DNA of 64,000 bases from Arenimonas daejeonensis (lineage in GTDB: Bacteria; Pseudomonadota; Gammaproteobacteria; Xanthomonadales; Xanthomonadaceae), in contig NZ_CP042453.1 in assembly GCF_007993735.1 (NCBI RefSeq), forward strand, positions 2,170,001 to 2,234,000, given 5' to 3'. The translations under genes were made by a program, and so were the position numbers. The notes beneath the pieces are model-generated. The model ran no database searches. It saw only the letters and a list, made by a program, of their open reading frames with translations, and had not been told where the DNA came from. Shown one piece after another: positions 48,831 through 64,000 of the stretch. Every line of letters begins with the position of its first letter. Position 1 is the stretch's first letter.

Positions 48831-49554
48831 GGCGTCGCCAGCGCCGGCCGCTGCGTGGCGAGGCGAGGACGGTTTCGCCGGACAGAAAGAAACGCAGCAC
48901 GTCCAAGCCATGCGGCAGCAGGTGTGCACCCGACGGAGGCACGTCGGCTTCGGCCGGTTCCAGCGAGAAGACGGGCTTTCCGGTTTCCGGCGGTCCCAGG
49001 CGCCAGGCCCAGGCGAAAAAACATTCCGGTTCGTCGCGGAAGCCGGCGTAGTCCTCCGGCGTCGGCCCTTCGTAAACCACCACCAGCACATCACGTGCGC
49101 CCTCGGCCAGCAGGGCCAGGGCTTCGGTCACGGCGGCTTCGGCGGACTCGGGGCCAGCCGAGACGGCGAGGTAGTTGCCGGTCAGGGTGCGCGCGATCGA
49201 ATACTGGGCGGCGATGGCGTTGTGGGTGGACAGGCCGAAATGCGTGGGCGACAGCGGTTCGCCACGAGCCAGGCCGCCCAGCATCTCGAAGGTGCGGGCG
49301 ATGTCGCCGTGCCGGGAAGCGAAGACCATCGGGGTTGTTTCGCCGTAATCGGGCTGGCAGCGCCAGGCAACCTGCAAGGCCATGCGGCCAAGGCGCTCCA
49401 GGCGGCGACGCTGCATGGCGGGCATCTCGGACAGCGCCGGCACATCGTCGCCTTCGGGCAACCAGGACCGGGCAGCCCAATCGTGCCAGGCCTGGGCGGA
49501 GTCTAGGCCCGGGGCGAACGCGGCCCAGGACAACACGCTGAACTGGTTGTTCAT
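48823..49554 (-). CDS. Ketosynthase-like chain-length factor, first gene of the pigment operon
   Basis: The 243-residue protein belongs to the short beta-ketoacyl-synthase-like group (pfam13723 type): MPAMQRRRLERLGRMALQVA, STHNAIAAQYSIARTLTGNY and LALLAEGARDVLVVVYEG. The active Cys is absent (LAVSAGPESAE at the corresponding place), which suits a chain-length factor that pairs with the FabF-like enzyme. The start is ATG 49554; an in-frame ATG 12 bases upstream is also possible, and neither has a clear ribosome-binding site. The promoter should lie in 49555-49627. Confidence 0.8.
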   Translation of the reverse strand: MNNQFSVLSWAAFAPGLDSAQAWHDWAARSWLPEGDDVPALSEMPAMQRRRLERLGRMALQVAWRCQPDYGETTPMVFASRHGDIARTFEMLGGLARGEPLSPTHFGLSTHNAIAAQYSIARTLTGNYLAVSAGPESAEAAVTEALALLAEGARDVLVVVYEGPTPEDYAGFRDEPECFFAWAWRLGPPETGKPVFSLEPAEADVPPSGAHLLPHGLDVLRFFLSGETVLASPRSGRRWRRHG

Positions 49555-49627
49555 GCTTCCCGGCATCTTGTGATTTGATCGCGAGCCTCGAGGGCGGTCA
49601 TCTTCCCATTCCCGGGGCGGAACAAAC

Positions 49628-49651
49628 AAAAAAGCCCGGCGTTAGCCGGGC
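49628..49651 (-). terminator. Rho-independent terminator after the tRNA genes
   Basis: Stem GCCCGGC/GCCGGGC with loop GTTA (49634-49651), followed on the minus strand by TTTTTT (49628-49633). It ends the tRNA-Ala/tRNA-Glu transcript and separates it from the pigment operon. Confidence 0.88.
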
Positions 49652-49670
49652 CTTCTGGACATCGCTGCGC

Positions 49671-49746
49671 TGGCGTCCCCACGGGGATTCGAACCCCGGT
49701 CGCTACCGTGAAAGGGTAATGTCCTAGGCCTCTAGACGATGGGGAC
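49671..49746 (-). tRNA. tRNA-Glu (anticodon TTC)
   Basis: Read on the minus strand the 76 bases start GTCCCCATCGTCTAGAGG, with anticodon loop CCTTTCAC (TTC), T-arm GGTTCGAATCC and an encoded 3' CCA. The acceptor stem GTCCCCA/TGGGGAC pairs fully. It closely follows the E. coli tRNA-Glu sequence. Confidence 0.97.
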
Positions 49747-49770
49747 TTGGACAGCGTGTCTTTGAATCGG

Positions 49771-49846
<76 letters not shown>

Positions 49847-49867
49847 ACCGAAGGAAGAAGCGGAAGT

Positions 49868-50389
49868 TTAGACAGGCGCCGCGGACTCGTCAAGCACAGG
49901 CCACGTTTTCTCGTCGGCCGCTTCCGGCTCGATGGCCGAAAGGGTGTGCGGGCCATGCCCCTGCCCGTCCAGATAGTCCAGCCACTTGTTGAGGAAGCTG
50001 TTCATGCGCAGGCGATGGCTGAGCATCGCCTGCACGCTGGGGCGCAGGCCGAGCACGTCCTGCCAGTGGCGGCCGACATAACAGTGGGTGACTTCGGCCT
50101 GGCGGGCGTCGCGGTAAAGCCGCACGTAGGCCGATGGGTCGGGCTGGCCGGTGACGGCGTCGTGCATCCGGTAGCTGAGCCGCAGTTCAACCGTGTACGG
50201 GTGTTGTTCAAGCACTTCGACCAGCAGGTCCAGGCCACCGGGAATACGCGAGACATATGTGCCGGCGGGCAAGGCCTGCGGCTGGAACATGCGGCTCAGG
50301 CGCTGGAAATTCTCGCCGTACAGTCCCATGAGCCAGGCGAAGCGGCTCAGGTGGGGCAAGGCGTTGCGATGGCGTCCGGCGGCCGGCAT
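49868..50389 (-). CDS. DUF1249 protein (YqiB-like)
   Basis: The 173-residue protein has the DUF1249 pattern: RFAWLMGLYGENFQRLSRMF, LRLSYRMHDAVTG and KWLDYLDGQGHG. Function is unknown. It is a soluble protein with no signal. It lies 38 bases downstream of ppsR on the same strand and upstream of the tRNA genes. The frame is intact. A shorter start is possible at the internal Met 21. Confidence 0.78.
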   Translation of the reverse strand: MPAAGRHRNALPHLSRFAWLMGLYGENFQRLSRMFQPQALPAGTYVSRIPGGLDLLVEVLEQHPYTVELRLSYRMHDAVTGQPDPSAYVRLYRDARQAEVTHCYVGRHWQDVLGLRPSVQAMLSHRLRMNSFLNKWLDYLDGQGHGPHTLSAIEPEAADEKTWPVLDESAAPV

Positions 50390-50427
50390 GGGCCGATGCT
50401 AGCACAGCGTCCCGGACACTCCGGGGC

Positions 50428-51249
50428 TCAGAACATGTGCCGGTGGATGCCCTGTTGCGCCAGCACTTTGCCGGCGATTTCCTCGATCGAGGTATGGGTG
50501 GTGCTGAGTGCGGGAATGCCTTCCTGGCGGAACAGCGCCTCGGCGGCGGCGACCTCGGAACGGCAGGTTTCGATCTTCGCGTAGCGGGAATTGGGCTTGC
50601 GTTCCTCGCGGATCTTCTGCAGCCGCACCGGGTCGATGGTCAGGCCGAACAGCTTGCGGCGGTGGCGGACCAGTCGTTTGGGCAGTCCGGCGCCCTCGAG
50701 GTCTTCCTCGGTCAGCGGGTAGTTGGCGGCTTTCACGCCGTAATGCAGGGCCATGTACAGGCAGGTCGGCGTCTTGCCCGAGCGGGACACGCCGACCAGG
50801 ATCACATCGGCGTCGTCGTAGTGCAGGTCGATGCCGTCGTCGTGGGTCAGGGCGTAGTTGGTGGCGTTGATGCGCTGTTCGTAGGCGGCGAAATCCACCA
50901 TGCCGTGGGCATGGCCGACCCGGGGTTCGCGGCGGATGCCGAGTTCGTGTTCCAGCGGGCTGATGAACGGGGCGAACAGGTCCAGCATCAGGGCGCCGCT
51001 TTCGGCCAGCAGGCCGTTGAGGTCGGGGTCCACGACCGTGTTGACGATCACCGGCCTGCAGCCGGCCACGGCCCCGGCCTGGCGGATCTCGGCCACGGCG
51101 GCCTCGGCCTTCTCCACGCTGTCCACGAAGGCGATGCGCCGGGTGTCGAATTCGACCCCGTTGAACTGGGTCAGCAGGCTGTGGCCGATGGTTTCGGCGG
51201 TGATTCCGGTGCCGTCGGACACATAAAAAACCGGTCGAACTCCCGCCAT
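50428..51249 (-). CDS. ppsR: PEP synthase regulatory protein (DUF299 kinase/pyrophosphorylase)
   Basis: PpsR inactivates PEP synthase by ADP-dependent phosphorylation and reactivates it by phosphate-dependent removal. The 273-residue product begins with [19 protein letters not shown], has the P-loop [15 protein letters not shown] near residues 151-165, and the C-terminal [13 protein letters not shown]. It is divergent from ppsA with a shared 162-base gap (51250-51411), the usual arrangement. Confidence 0.95.
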   Translation of the reverse strand: MAGVRPVFYVSDGTGITAETIGHSLLTQFNGVEFDTRRIAFVDSVEKAEAAVAEIRQAGAVAGCRPVIVNTVVDPDLNGLLAESGALMLDLFAPFISPLEHELGIRREPRVGHAHGMVDFAAYEQRINATNYALTHDDGIDLHYDDADVILVGVSRSGKTPTCLYMALHYGVKAANYPLTEEDLEGAGLPKRLVRHRRKLFGLTIDPVRLQKIREERKPNSRYAKIETCRSEVAAAEALFRQEGIPALSTTHTSIEEIAGKVLAQQGIHRHMF

Positions 51250-51411
51250 GCCGCACTCTCCCTGCCCGCGTCGCCTGGCGACGCATGAATTCCTTGTGGA
51301 TTCAAGCTTGTATGGGGTAGCCCCGGGGTCGCATCATACGCAGCTTGAAACCTCTCTTGTGGGGCGCCCGCCGGCGGGCCGTGCCCCCTCCCCGAGCGAT
51401 TGGAGACCCCC

Positions 51412-53781
<2,370 letters not shown>

Positions 53782-53782
<1 letters not shown>

Positions 53783-54677
53783 TGCGGCCGGCGGCGGCGG
53801 ATCAAATCGGCGCCACCGCCCCGGGCCTGCTGTCGCAGGCCATGGCTTCCGACTGGCTGCTGCGCATCGGCCTGGCCCTGCTGATCGCCGGGCTGGGCAT
53901 GTGGCTGGCGCGTCTGCTGTCGCGGGCGCTGGATCGCGGGATGGGCCGTTTCGGGGTCGAACAGATCCTGCGCGACTTCCTGCGCAACCTGGCCTATGCG
54001 ATCGGCCTGATCGTGGTCTTCGTGGCGGCGCTGGATGCCTGGGCGTGCCCACCACGTCGCTCCTTGCGGTTCTGGGTGCCGCGGGCCTGGCCATTGGCCT
54101 GGCGCTGAAGGATTCGCTGTCCAACATCGCCTCGGGCGTGATGCTGATCGTGCTGCGCCCGTTCCGGGCCGGCGACGCGGTGGTGATCGCGGGCCAGGAA
54201 GGCATCGTCGAACAGGTGCGGATCTTCCAGACCCTGCTGCGCACCTACCAGAACCACGACGTGATCCTTCCCAACAGCCAGATCACGACGGCGCCGATCA
54301 TCAACTACACCGCCCGCGCCCAGCGGCGCATCGACCTGCCGGTGGGCATCGGATACAACGACGACCTGGCAGAGGCGCGCGCGGTGCTGCTGGGGCTGGC
54401 GGCCCGGAATTCACGCGTGTTGAAGGATCCGGCCGCCGACGTCCTGGTGACCCGGCTCGGCGAGAGCAGCATCGAGCTGGTGCTGCGTGCCTGGTGCGCC
54501 ACGCCGGACTACGTCGAGGTCCGCAGTGAACTGATCGAGGCGATGGCGCGCGAGTTCTCCAACGCCGGCATTTCCATTCCCTATCCGCAGCGCGACCTGC
54601 ACGTGTACCACCATGACGCCGATGGACGGCCGTTGGCGCAGGTCACCGCGGCGGTCGACGACCCCGACCGCGGCTGA
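53782..54677 (+). CDS. MscS-family mechanosensitive channel (one frameshift)
   Basis: Small MscS-type channel that opens on membrane tension. Three membrane helices are seen (LRIGLALLIAGLGMWLARLL, NLAYAIGLIVVFVAAL, LLAVLGAAGLAIGLALKDSL), then the pore-lining and beta domain (NIASGVMLIVLRPFRAGDAV, ILPNSQITTAPIINY). At CCTGG 54038-54042 one C is missing (GCCCTGG expected), restoring ALGVPTTSLLAVLGA. Corrected length is about 298 residues. The start overlaps the ppsA stop by one base; an internal Met at 53839 is an alternative. Confidence 0.88.
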
Positions 54678-57611
54678 TCAGCCGCCGACCACCCGGTTCC
54701 GGCCGGCGTGTTTGGCGTCGTACAGGTGCTGGTCGGCGCGTGACACCAGCCGCTCGTGGTGCGACAGGCCGGTGCGTCCGGCGACGCCGATGCTGGCGGT
54801 GATCTTCAGGCCCGGTGCGAAATCGCTGCAGTCGATGGCCTCGATCGCCTGGCGCAGGTGTTCGGCCTGGCGCAGTGCTTCGGCCATGTCCATCTGCGGG
54901 AACAGCAGGGCGAACTCCTCGCCGCCCCAGCGCGCCACGCGTTCGTCGCCGCGCCAGCGCCCGACGTTCTCCCGGCCCATGCCTTCCTGCATCGCCTTGG
55001 CCACGCGGCGCAGGGCTTCGTCGCCGACGTCGTGCGAGAAGCCGTCGTTGATGCGCTTGAAGTGGTCGATGTCGAGCAGTCCGAAGCACAGCGGCTTGTC
55101 GCCCAGCACGGCGTCCTGGTAGGCCGCGGCCAGGGTCTCGTCCATGCTGCGGCGGTTCGGCAGCCCGGTCAGGGCGTCGGTGCGCGAGAGCTGTTCGAAT
55201 ATCTCGCTCTGCTTGCGGATGGTCTCGTTCTTCTGCTCGAGTTCGGTGTTCTTCTCGCTCAGTGCACGGGTGCGGTCCTCGACCACACGGCTCAGCTGCG
55301 CTTCGCGCGACTTCAGCTGGCTGACGCGGGCGCGGTAGAGCGCGTACAGGAACAGCGCCAGGGTGGCGCCGGCCAGCGGCAGGAACCAGGCGCGCTGGTA
55401 CAGCCGCGGCTGGATTTCGAAGTTCACCGACGCCGTTTCCGGGCTCCAGCCACTGCCGCGCTGCGCGGCGCTGACCTGGAAGCGGTACCGGCCCGGCGGC
55501 AGGTTGGTGTACTGGGCGTTGCGGCGCTGGTTGCGTTCGACCCAGCCGTTGTCGAAGCCCTCCAGGCGGTAGCGGTAACGGATCTGCTCGGGTGTGCGGT
55601 AGCTCAGGCTGACGTAGTCGAGCTCGAGCTTGCGGGTGCCCGGCGGCAGCACCAGGTTGCCGTTGGCGCTGGCATTGCGGTCGTCCACGCGCAGGCCTTC
55701 GATCACCACCGGCGGCGGCGCCAGCTGGTAACGCGGCAACTGGTCGGGCTGCACCACCGACACGCCCTTGGCCGTGGCCACCCAGATGCTGCCGTCTGCG
55801 GCGCGCAGCGCGGCCGGACCGGCGCCGCCGTTGCACTGGGCGCTGCCCATGCCGTCGGGCTCGGCGAACTGCTGGTAATCCAGGCCCTGCTGGCGGCCAT
55901 CGGCCACCGCCTCCATCTCGTCGCGGCGCACATAGACCACGCCGGCATTGGAGGTCAGCCAGAAGTTGCCGTAGGTGTCGACCACGACCTGGAAGATGGT
56001 GTCCACCGGCAGCCCCTGCGCGGAGCCGACGATGCGCAGTTCCTCGCCGCGCAGGCGCACGACGCCGCGGTCGGTGGCCAGCCACATCGTGCCGTCATCG
56101 TCCTCGTGCATGCCGAACACGTCCTGTGCCTGCTCGAGCGAACTAAGGTCGTAGGTCTTGGCCTTGCCGTCAGAGATCAGCGCCGCGCCGTTCGTGGTAC
56201 CGACCCAGATGTCGCCGCGCCGGGTCTCGAACAGGCTGAGGATGAAATTGCGCGGCAGGCCGTCCTCCTCGCGCAGCACCTGGTTCTGGCCGTCCTTGCT
56301 GCGCAGCAGCCGCGCGACGTTCCCACCCACAAGGTGCCGTCGCGGCCCGCCACCACCGCGCGCACTTATGGTTGGACGGCAGGCCGTTGTCGCTTGTCAG
56401 CCGTTCCCGCACCGCGCCGTCCTGCCAGCGCGCCAGGCCGGTGGAATAGGTGCCGACCCAGATCGAATCACCCTCTTCCGCCAGACTCAGGATGGCGTCA
56501 CCGGACAGGGCTTCGGTCTGCTCGACCGTTTCGTCCTGCCAACGGTCCAGGCCACGGCTGGTGCCGATCCAGATGCTGCCGTCGCTGCCCTGCAGCAGCG
56601 CACGCACATAGTCGTCGGAGAGGCCGTGATGGCTGTCCAGGGTGATGAAGGGTGTATCGGCGAAGCGCAGCAGCCCGGCATTGGTGCCGACCCAGACGCT
56701 GCCCTCGCGGTCCGCGAACAGTGAGGCCACGCGGTTGTTCGGCAGGCCCTCGGCCGCGTCGAAGGTTTCCAGTCCGCGGCTGCCCAGTCGCATCAGCCCG
56801 CGGTTGACGGTACCGATCCACAAGCTGCCCTGGGCGTCTATCTGCAGGCTGGGAATCGCTTCCGCCGGGAAGTCGGGCGTGACCAGGCCGAATTTGCCGC
56901 TCCGGCCGACATACACGCCCTTCTCCGTGCCCACGTACAGGTCGCCATTGTCATCCATGGCCAGGCTGAAGGCCGAGCCGGCCGGCAGGCCGGCGTCGGC
57001 GGAGAACGACTGCACGCGGTCGCCCTCGATGCGCGCCACGCCTTCGCCGGTGGCGACCCAGACCGCGCCGGCGCCATCTTCAAGCAGCGCGAAGGTGTCG
57101 TCCGAGGGCAGACCCTGTTCGGTGCGGAAATGGGTGGCCTGGCCACCGTCTAGCCGGGTAACGCCGCGGCTTTCGGTGGCTACCCACAGTCGCCCGGCAT
57201 GGTCCTCGATGGCCGCCGCCAGTTCGTCCTGGCCCAGGCCTTCGGCGGTGGTGTAGGTGCTCCAGGTTTCGCCGCGCATCACGCTGACACCACCGCGCGA
57301 AGTCGCCACCACCAGCGCGCCGCTGAAACCGACCCGCACCGAGCGGATGCCGTTGTCGCGGATCTCCGGCACGTTCTGGCGGCCGAAGCTGCGGAATTCC
57401 TGGCCGTTGTAGCGGACCACCCCTTCCCAGGTGGCGAACCACAGATAACCCTCCGGCGTCTGGGCGATACCGTTGACCTGGTTGTGCGGCAGGCCGTCGC
57501 GGGTGGTCCAGACTTCGCGGGCGTAGGTCGCCAGCGATTTTTCTTCCAGCGCGGCGGCCGGCGCGACGGCGCCGAGCAGCAGGATAGGAACAGTCCCCAG
57601 GAAAGCCGCAT
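54678..57611 (-). CDS. Two-component-propeller sensor diguanylate cyclase (three frameshifts)
   Basis: Transmembrane sensor that should make c-di-GMP. A signal peptide is followed by about a dozen beta-propeller repeats (GSLWIGTVNRGLMRL, GSVWVGTNAGLLRF, GSIWIGTSRGLDRW), a Y_Y_Y domain (NLPPGRYRFQVSAAQ), one membrane helix (AWFLPLAGATLALFLYALY), a coiled coil and a GGDEF domain with RWGGEEFALLFP. Bases are missing near 57597 (CCAGG context), 56365 and 56320. Corrected length is about 978 residues. It converges tail-to-tail with the MscS gene. The ligand of the propeller is unknown. Confidence 0.87.
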
Positions 57612-57624
57612 CACGGCCCGCGCC

Positions 57625-58179
57625 TCACAGGCCACCCAACTTGCCCATGTGCTGGCGGTAATGCGCCAGTTCCTTCACCGACTCGCGGATGTCGGACAGG
57701 GCCGTGTGCGCGCCGACTTTGCTGAAGCCGTCCAGCAGTGTCGGCGCCCAGCGCCGCGCCAGTTCCTTCAGCGTCGAGACGTCGAGGTTGCGGTAATGGA
57801 AATAACGCTCCAGCCGCGGCATGTGCCGGACCAGGAAACGCCGGTCCTGGCAGATCGAGTTGCCGCAGATCGGCGACTTGCCGGCCGGCACCCAGTGGCT
57901 GAGGAATTCGACGGTCAGCGCTTCGGCCTGCGCCATGTTCACCTGGCTGTCGAGCACGCGCTTCCAGAGGCCGGATCGGCTGTGCGTGCCGCGGTTCCAT
58001 TCGTCCATCGCGTGCAGGCGTTCCACCGGATGGTGGATGGCGAGCTCGGGCCCCTCGGCCAGGATGTTGAGCTGGCTGTCGGTGACCAGGGTGGCGATCT
58101 CCAGCACCGAGTCGGTGTCGGGATCGAGGCCGGTCATTTCCAGATCGATCCAGATCAGGTTCTGCTCGTGGGCGGGCAT
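57625..58179 (-). CDS. orn: Oligoribonuclease
   Basis: Orn degrades 2-5 nt RNAs and the c-di-GMP product pGpG. The 184-residue DEDDh exonuclease shows [20 protein letters not shown] (first two acidic residues) and [18 protein letters not shown] (His and Asp of the last motif), with [13 protein letters not shown] in between. It lies 13 bases upstream of the diguanylate cyclase on the same strand, so both may share a transcript. The frame is intact. Confidence 0.96.
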   Translation of the reverse strand: MPAHEQNLIWIDLEMTGLDPDTDSVLEIATLVTDSQLNILAEGPELAIHHPVERLHAMDEWNRGTHSRSGLWKRVLDSQVNMAQAEALTVEFLSHWVPAGKSPICGNSICQDRRFLVRHMPRLERYFHYRNLDVSTLKELARRWAPTLLDGFSKVGAHTALSDIRESVKELAHYRQHMGKLGGL

Positions 58180-58243
58180 GCGCGGCTGGCGGCAGTGGGG
58201 ATGGCCGCATCATACTTCAGCGTCGCCCGACGAGAGGCCCGCC

Positions 58244-58705
58244 GTGAACCCGCAGGAAGCCCTGGACCACTACCGCATCCTCACCTCGATGCTGGCCCCC
58301 GCCCTGCTGATGGCGGCGACCGGATCGCTGCTGGTGTCGGCCAATGCCCGCCTGGCCCGGGTGGTGGACCGGCTGCGGGCGATCATCGCGCAGCTCGACG
58401 GGGGCGACGAGTTGAGCCGGCCCGAACTCGAGGACCAGATCCTGCGCCACCGCCGCCGCGCCCACCTGGTGCTGCGTGCCTGCCTGATGCTGTACCTGGG
58501 CCTGGGCGCCTTCGTCGGCACCAGCCTGGCCCTGGCGGTGGATGCGCTGCTCGGTTTCCGCCTGCCCTACCTGCCCACCGGACTGGCCGTGGTCGGTGTG
58601 CTGGGCCTGCTGGGCGCCAGCCTGTACCTGGGACGCGAAGTCAGCCTGTCGGTGAAGAGTTTCGATGCCGAGCTCGACATCGAACTGGCGCGCCGCCGGC
58701 GTTGA
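58244..58705 (+). CDS. DUF2721 membrane protein
   Basis: The 153-residue protein from GTG 58244 has three hydrophobic segments (MLAPALLMAATGSLLVSANA, ACLMLYLGLGAFVGTSLAL, TGLAVVGVLGLLGASLYL) around a charged helix (RLARVVDRLRAIIAQLDGG), the DUF2721 layout. Function is unknown. It is divergent from orn, with 64 bases between the starts. The frame is intact. Confidence 0.8.
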   Translation: MNPQEALDHYRILTSMLAPALLMAATGSLLVSANARLARVVDRLRAIIAQLDGGDELSRPELEDQILRHRRRAHLVLRACLMLYLGLGAFVGTSLALAVDALLGFRLPYLPTGLAVVGVLGLLGASLYLGREVSLSVKSFDAELDIELARRRR

Positions 58706-58754
58706 GACGTCCGTGACAGCCAATTGTTCAGCACCGCCGTGGCAACGTTCCGGC

Positions 58755-59504
58755 ATGCGCAGACCCTTGATGCTGTCGACCGTGTTGCTGCTGGCCGGGC
58801 TGGCGGATCCCGTGAGCGGCCGATGTGGGCGACCCTGCCCCCGACCCGCCCGCCTGCGTGATCCTGCTGCACGGCCTGGGCCGTACGTCCCTGTCCATGG
58901 CGCCGATGGCACGCGCACTCGAGGAGGCGGGGTACCTGACGGCCAACATCGGTTATCCCTCGCGCGAGCATCCGGTCGAGGTGCTGGCGGCTGATGCATT
59001 GCCGCGTGGCATAGCCGAATGCCGCCGGGCGGGAGGCAAGACCCTGCATATCGTCACCCACTCGATGGGCGGCATCCTGACGCGCTACTACCTGTCCCGG
59101 CACACGCTGCCGGATCTGGGGCGGGTGGTGATGCTGGGGCCGCCGAACCAGGGCAGCGCGGTGGCGGACCGTCTGATGGACCAGCGGGCCTATCGGATCT
59201 TCAATGGTCCGGCCGGACAGCAGTTGGGCACAGGGCCCGAGGGCATCGCGGCTCGTCTGGGGCCGGTGGAATTCCCCTGGGTGTGCTGGCTGGAAATGAA
59301 CGCACGGTCGTGGATGCATTCCTCTCGGACGGTATCGAGGAAGCAAGCGACGGAAAGGTGACGGTAGACGAGGCCCGGGTGGAAGGCATGGCGGACTTCC
59401 GCGTTTTGCCGGCGAACCACACGTTCATCCTCTCTGATGATGAAGCGATCCGGCAGGTGAAGCATTTCCTTCGCGACGGTCGTTTCAGCGACCAGGCGCC
59501 GTGA
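58755..59504 (+). CDS. Alpha/beta hydrolase, lipase-like (two frameshifts)
   Basis: Probable secreted or periplasmic esterase/lipase. The N-terminus is signal-like (MRRPLMLSTVLLLAGLADPV), followed by VILLHGLGRTSLSM (oxyanion region) and the nucleophile elbow THSMGGILTRYYL. An acidic/His part follows (PANHTFILSDDEAI, probable catalytic His). One extra base near 58818 and one missing C at CCTGG 59276-59280 explain the frame changes. Corrected length is about 249 residues. It resembles the triacylglycerol lipase-like proteins with short lids; substrate is unknown. Confidence 0.82.
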
Positions 59505-59528
59505 ATTTCCCGGGCGATCTGTCCGCGA

Positions 59529-60017
59529 TCAGGCGGACTTGCCGCGCTTGCGGCGGAAATAGTCGGTCAGGCGCTGTCCGGCCTCTTCGGCCAGCAGGCC
59601 GCCCTGCACCGCCACCCGGTGGTTGTGCCGCGAATCGGTGAGCAGGTCGAACACGCTGCCGGCGGCGCCGGTCTTGGGATCCTTCGCGGCATAGACCACG
59701 CGCGCCACGCGGGCATGTACCAGGGCCATGGCGCACATCGCGCAGGGCTCCAGCGTGACGTAGAGCGTGCTGCCCAGCAGGCGGTGGTTGCGCCGCGCCA
59801 CGCCGGCCCGGCGCAGGGCGACTATCTCGGCGTGCGCGGTCGGATCGAAGTCGATGATGTTGCGGTTGGAGCCTTCGGCCAGCAGTTGGCCGTCGGCGTC
59901 CACCAGCACCGCGCCGACCGGGACTTCGTCGTCCTCGCGTTCGGCGCGGTCGGCCAGCGCCAGGGCCTGGCGCATCCAGCGGGTGTCGTCTTCGCTGAAG
60001 TCAGGCTTGGGGCTCAT
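59529..60017 (-). CDS. tadA: tRNA-specific adenosine deaminase
   Basis: TadA deaminates A34 to inosine in tRNA-Arg(ACG). The 162-residue product has the zinc/catalytic motifs [10 protein letters not shown] (HAE) and [17 protein letters not shown] (PCxxC). [12 protein letters not shown] is also typical. ATG 60017 is chosen; the raw frame runs on into the end of guaA only because of a missing base there. It lies 4 bases after guaA on the same strand. The frame is intact. Confidence 0.95.
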   Translation of the reverse strand: MSPKPDFSEDDTRWMRQALALADRAEREDDEVPVGAVLVDADGQLLAEGSNRNIIDFDPTAHAEIVALRRAGVARRNHRLLGSTLYVTLEPCAMCAMALVHARVARVVYAAKDPKTGAAGSVFDLLTDSRHNHRVAVQGGLLAEEAGQRLTDYFRRKRGKSA

Positions 60018-60021
60018 CGGG

Positions 60022-61590
<1,569 letters not shown>

Positions 61591-61613
61591 GGGGTTCCGG
61601 TTCGCCATGTGAA

Positions 61614-61636
61614 GAGGGAGGCGCGTGGCCTCCCTC
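61614..61636 (-). promoter_or_regulatory. Hairpin between guaB and guaA
   Basis: Perfect 9-bp arms GAGGGAGGC and GCCTCCCTC enclose a 5-base loop in the 54-base guaB-guaA gap. No clear U-run follows in the direction of transcription. It could stabilise or attenuate the guaBA transcript; the role is inference. Confidence 0.4.
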
Positions 61637-61644
61637 GTTTTGCT

Positions 61645-64000
<2,356 letters not shown>

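Overview
The window looks like chromosomal DNA from a GC-rich gammaproteobacterium of the Lysobacteraceae (Xanthomonadaceae). Supporting signs are the order aroA-cmk-rpsA-ihfB-lapA-lapB, the block ndk-rlmN-pilF-rodZ-yfgM-bamB-der, a CopL-type copper leader protein, and a large aryl-polyene (xanthomonadin-like) pigment operon. I cannot name the genus.

Layout. 1-8977: the 3' part of aroA, cmk, rpsA, ihfB, lapAB, then a surface-glycan set (MraY/WecA-like transferase, CapD-like nucleotide-sugar dehydratase, galU). 8978-15046: a small membrane protein, a DAO-type oxidoreductase, and a fatty-acid beta-oxidation set (thiolase, HAD/crotonase fusion, TetR regulator). 15277-22034: ndk to der. 22031-24973: molybdenum cofactor genes mobA, moeA and a rhodanese-MoeB fusion. 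25070-25097: a near-perfect dif site, the XerCD chromosome dimer resolution site, so the window spans the replication terminus. Gene orientation and by-eye KOPS polarity switch at this point. 25265-32184: a lipoprotein and a copper operon (copL, TolC-like protein, two-domain multicopper oxidase, MerR regulator, CPC-type P-ATPase). 32203-49554: a phosphopantetheinyl transferase, then about 18 tightly overlapping minus-strand genes of an aryl-polyene cluster with a candidate flavin-dependent halogenase and a HAL/TAL-type ammonia lyase. 49671-49846: tRNA-Glu and tRNA-Ala. 49868-64000: a DUF1249 protein, ppsR and ppsA (divergent), a MscS channel, a beta-propeller diguanylate cyclase, orn, a DUF2721 protein, a lipase-like hydrolase, tadA, guaA, guaB and a cut-off TRAP permease.

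Caution on quality. About 26 genes, many of them essential (cmk, der, guaA, lapB), are broken by one-base shifts that mostly sit in short G/C runs. More than a third lie at CCTGG/CCAGG, above all CCCTGG read as CCTGG. I treat them as sequencing errors, not pseudogenes, and give each gene its full corrected span.

How the genes work together. The pigment operon should make a carboxylated aryl polyene on two carrier proteins (activated by the nearby phosphopantetheinyl transferase), move it with LolA/MMPL-type proteins and attach it to an outer-membrane lipid. The copper operon combines periplasmic oxidation, export and metal-responsive control. The glycan genes 5203-8977 supply UDP-sugars and a lipid-linked first sugar.
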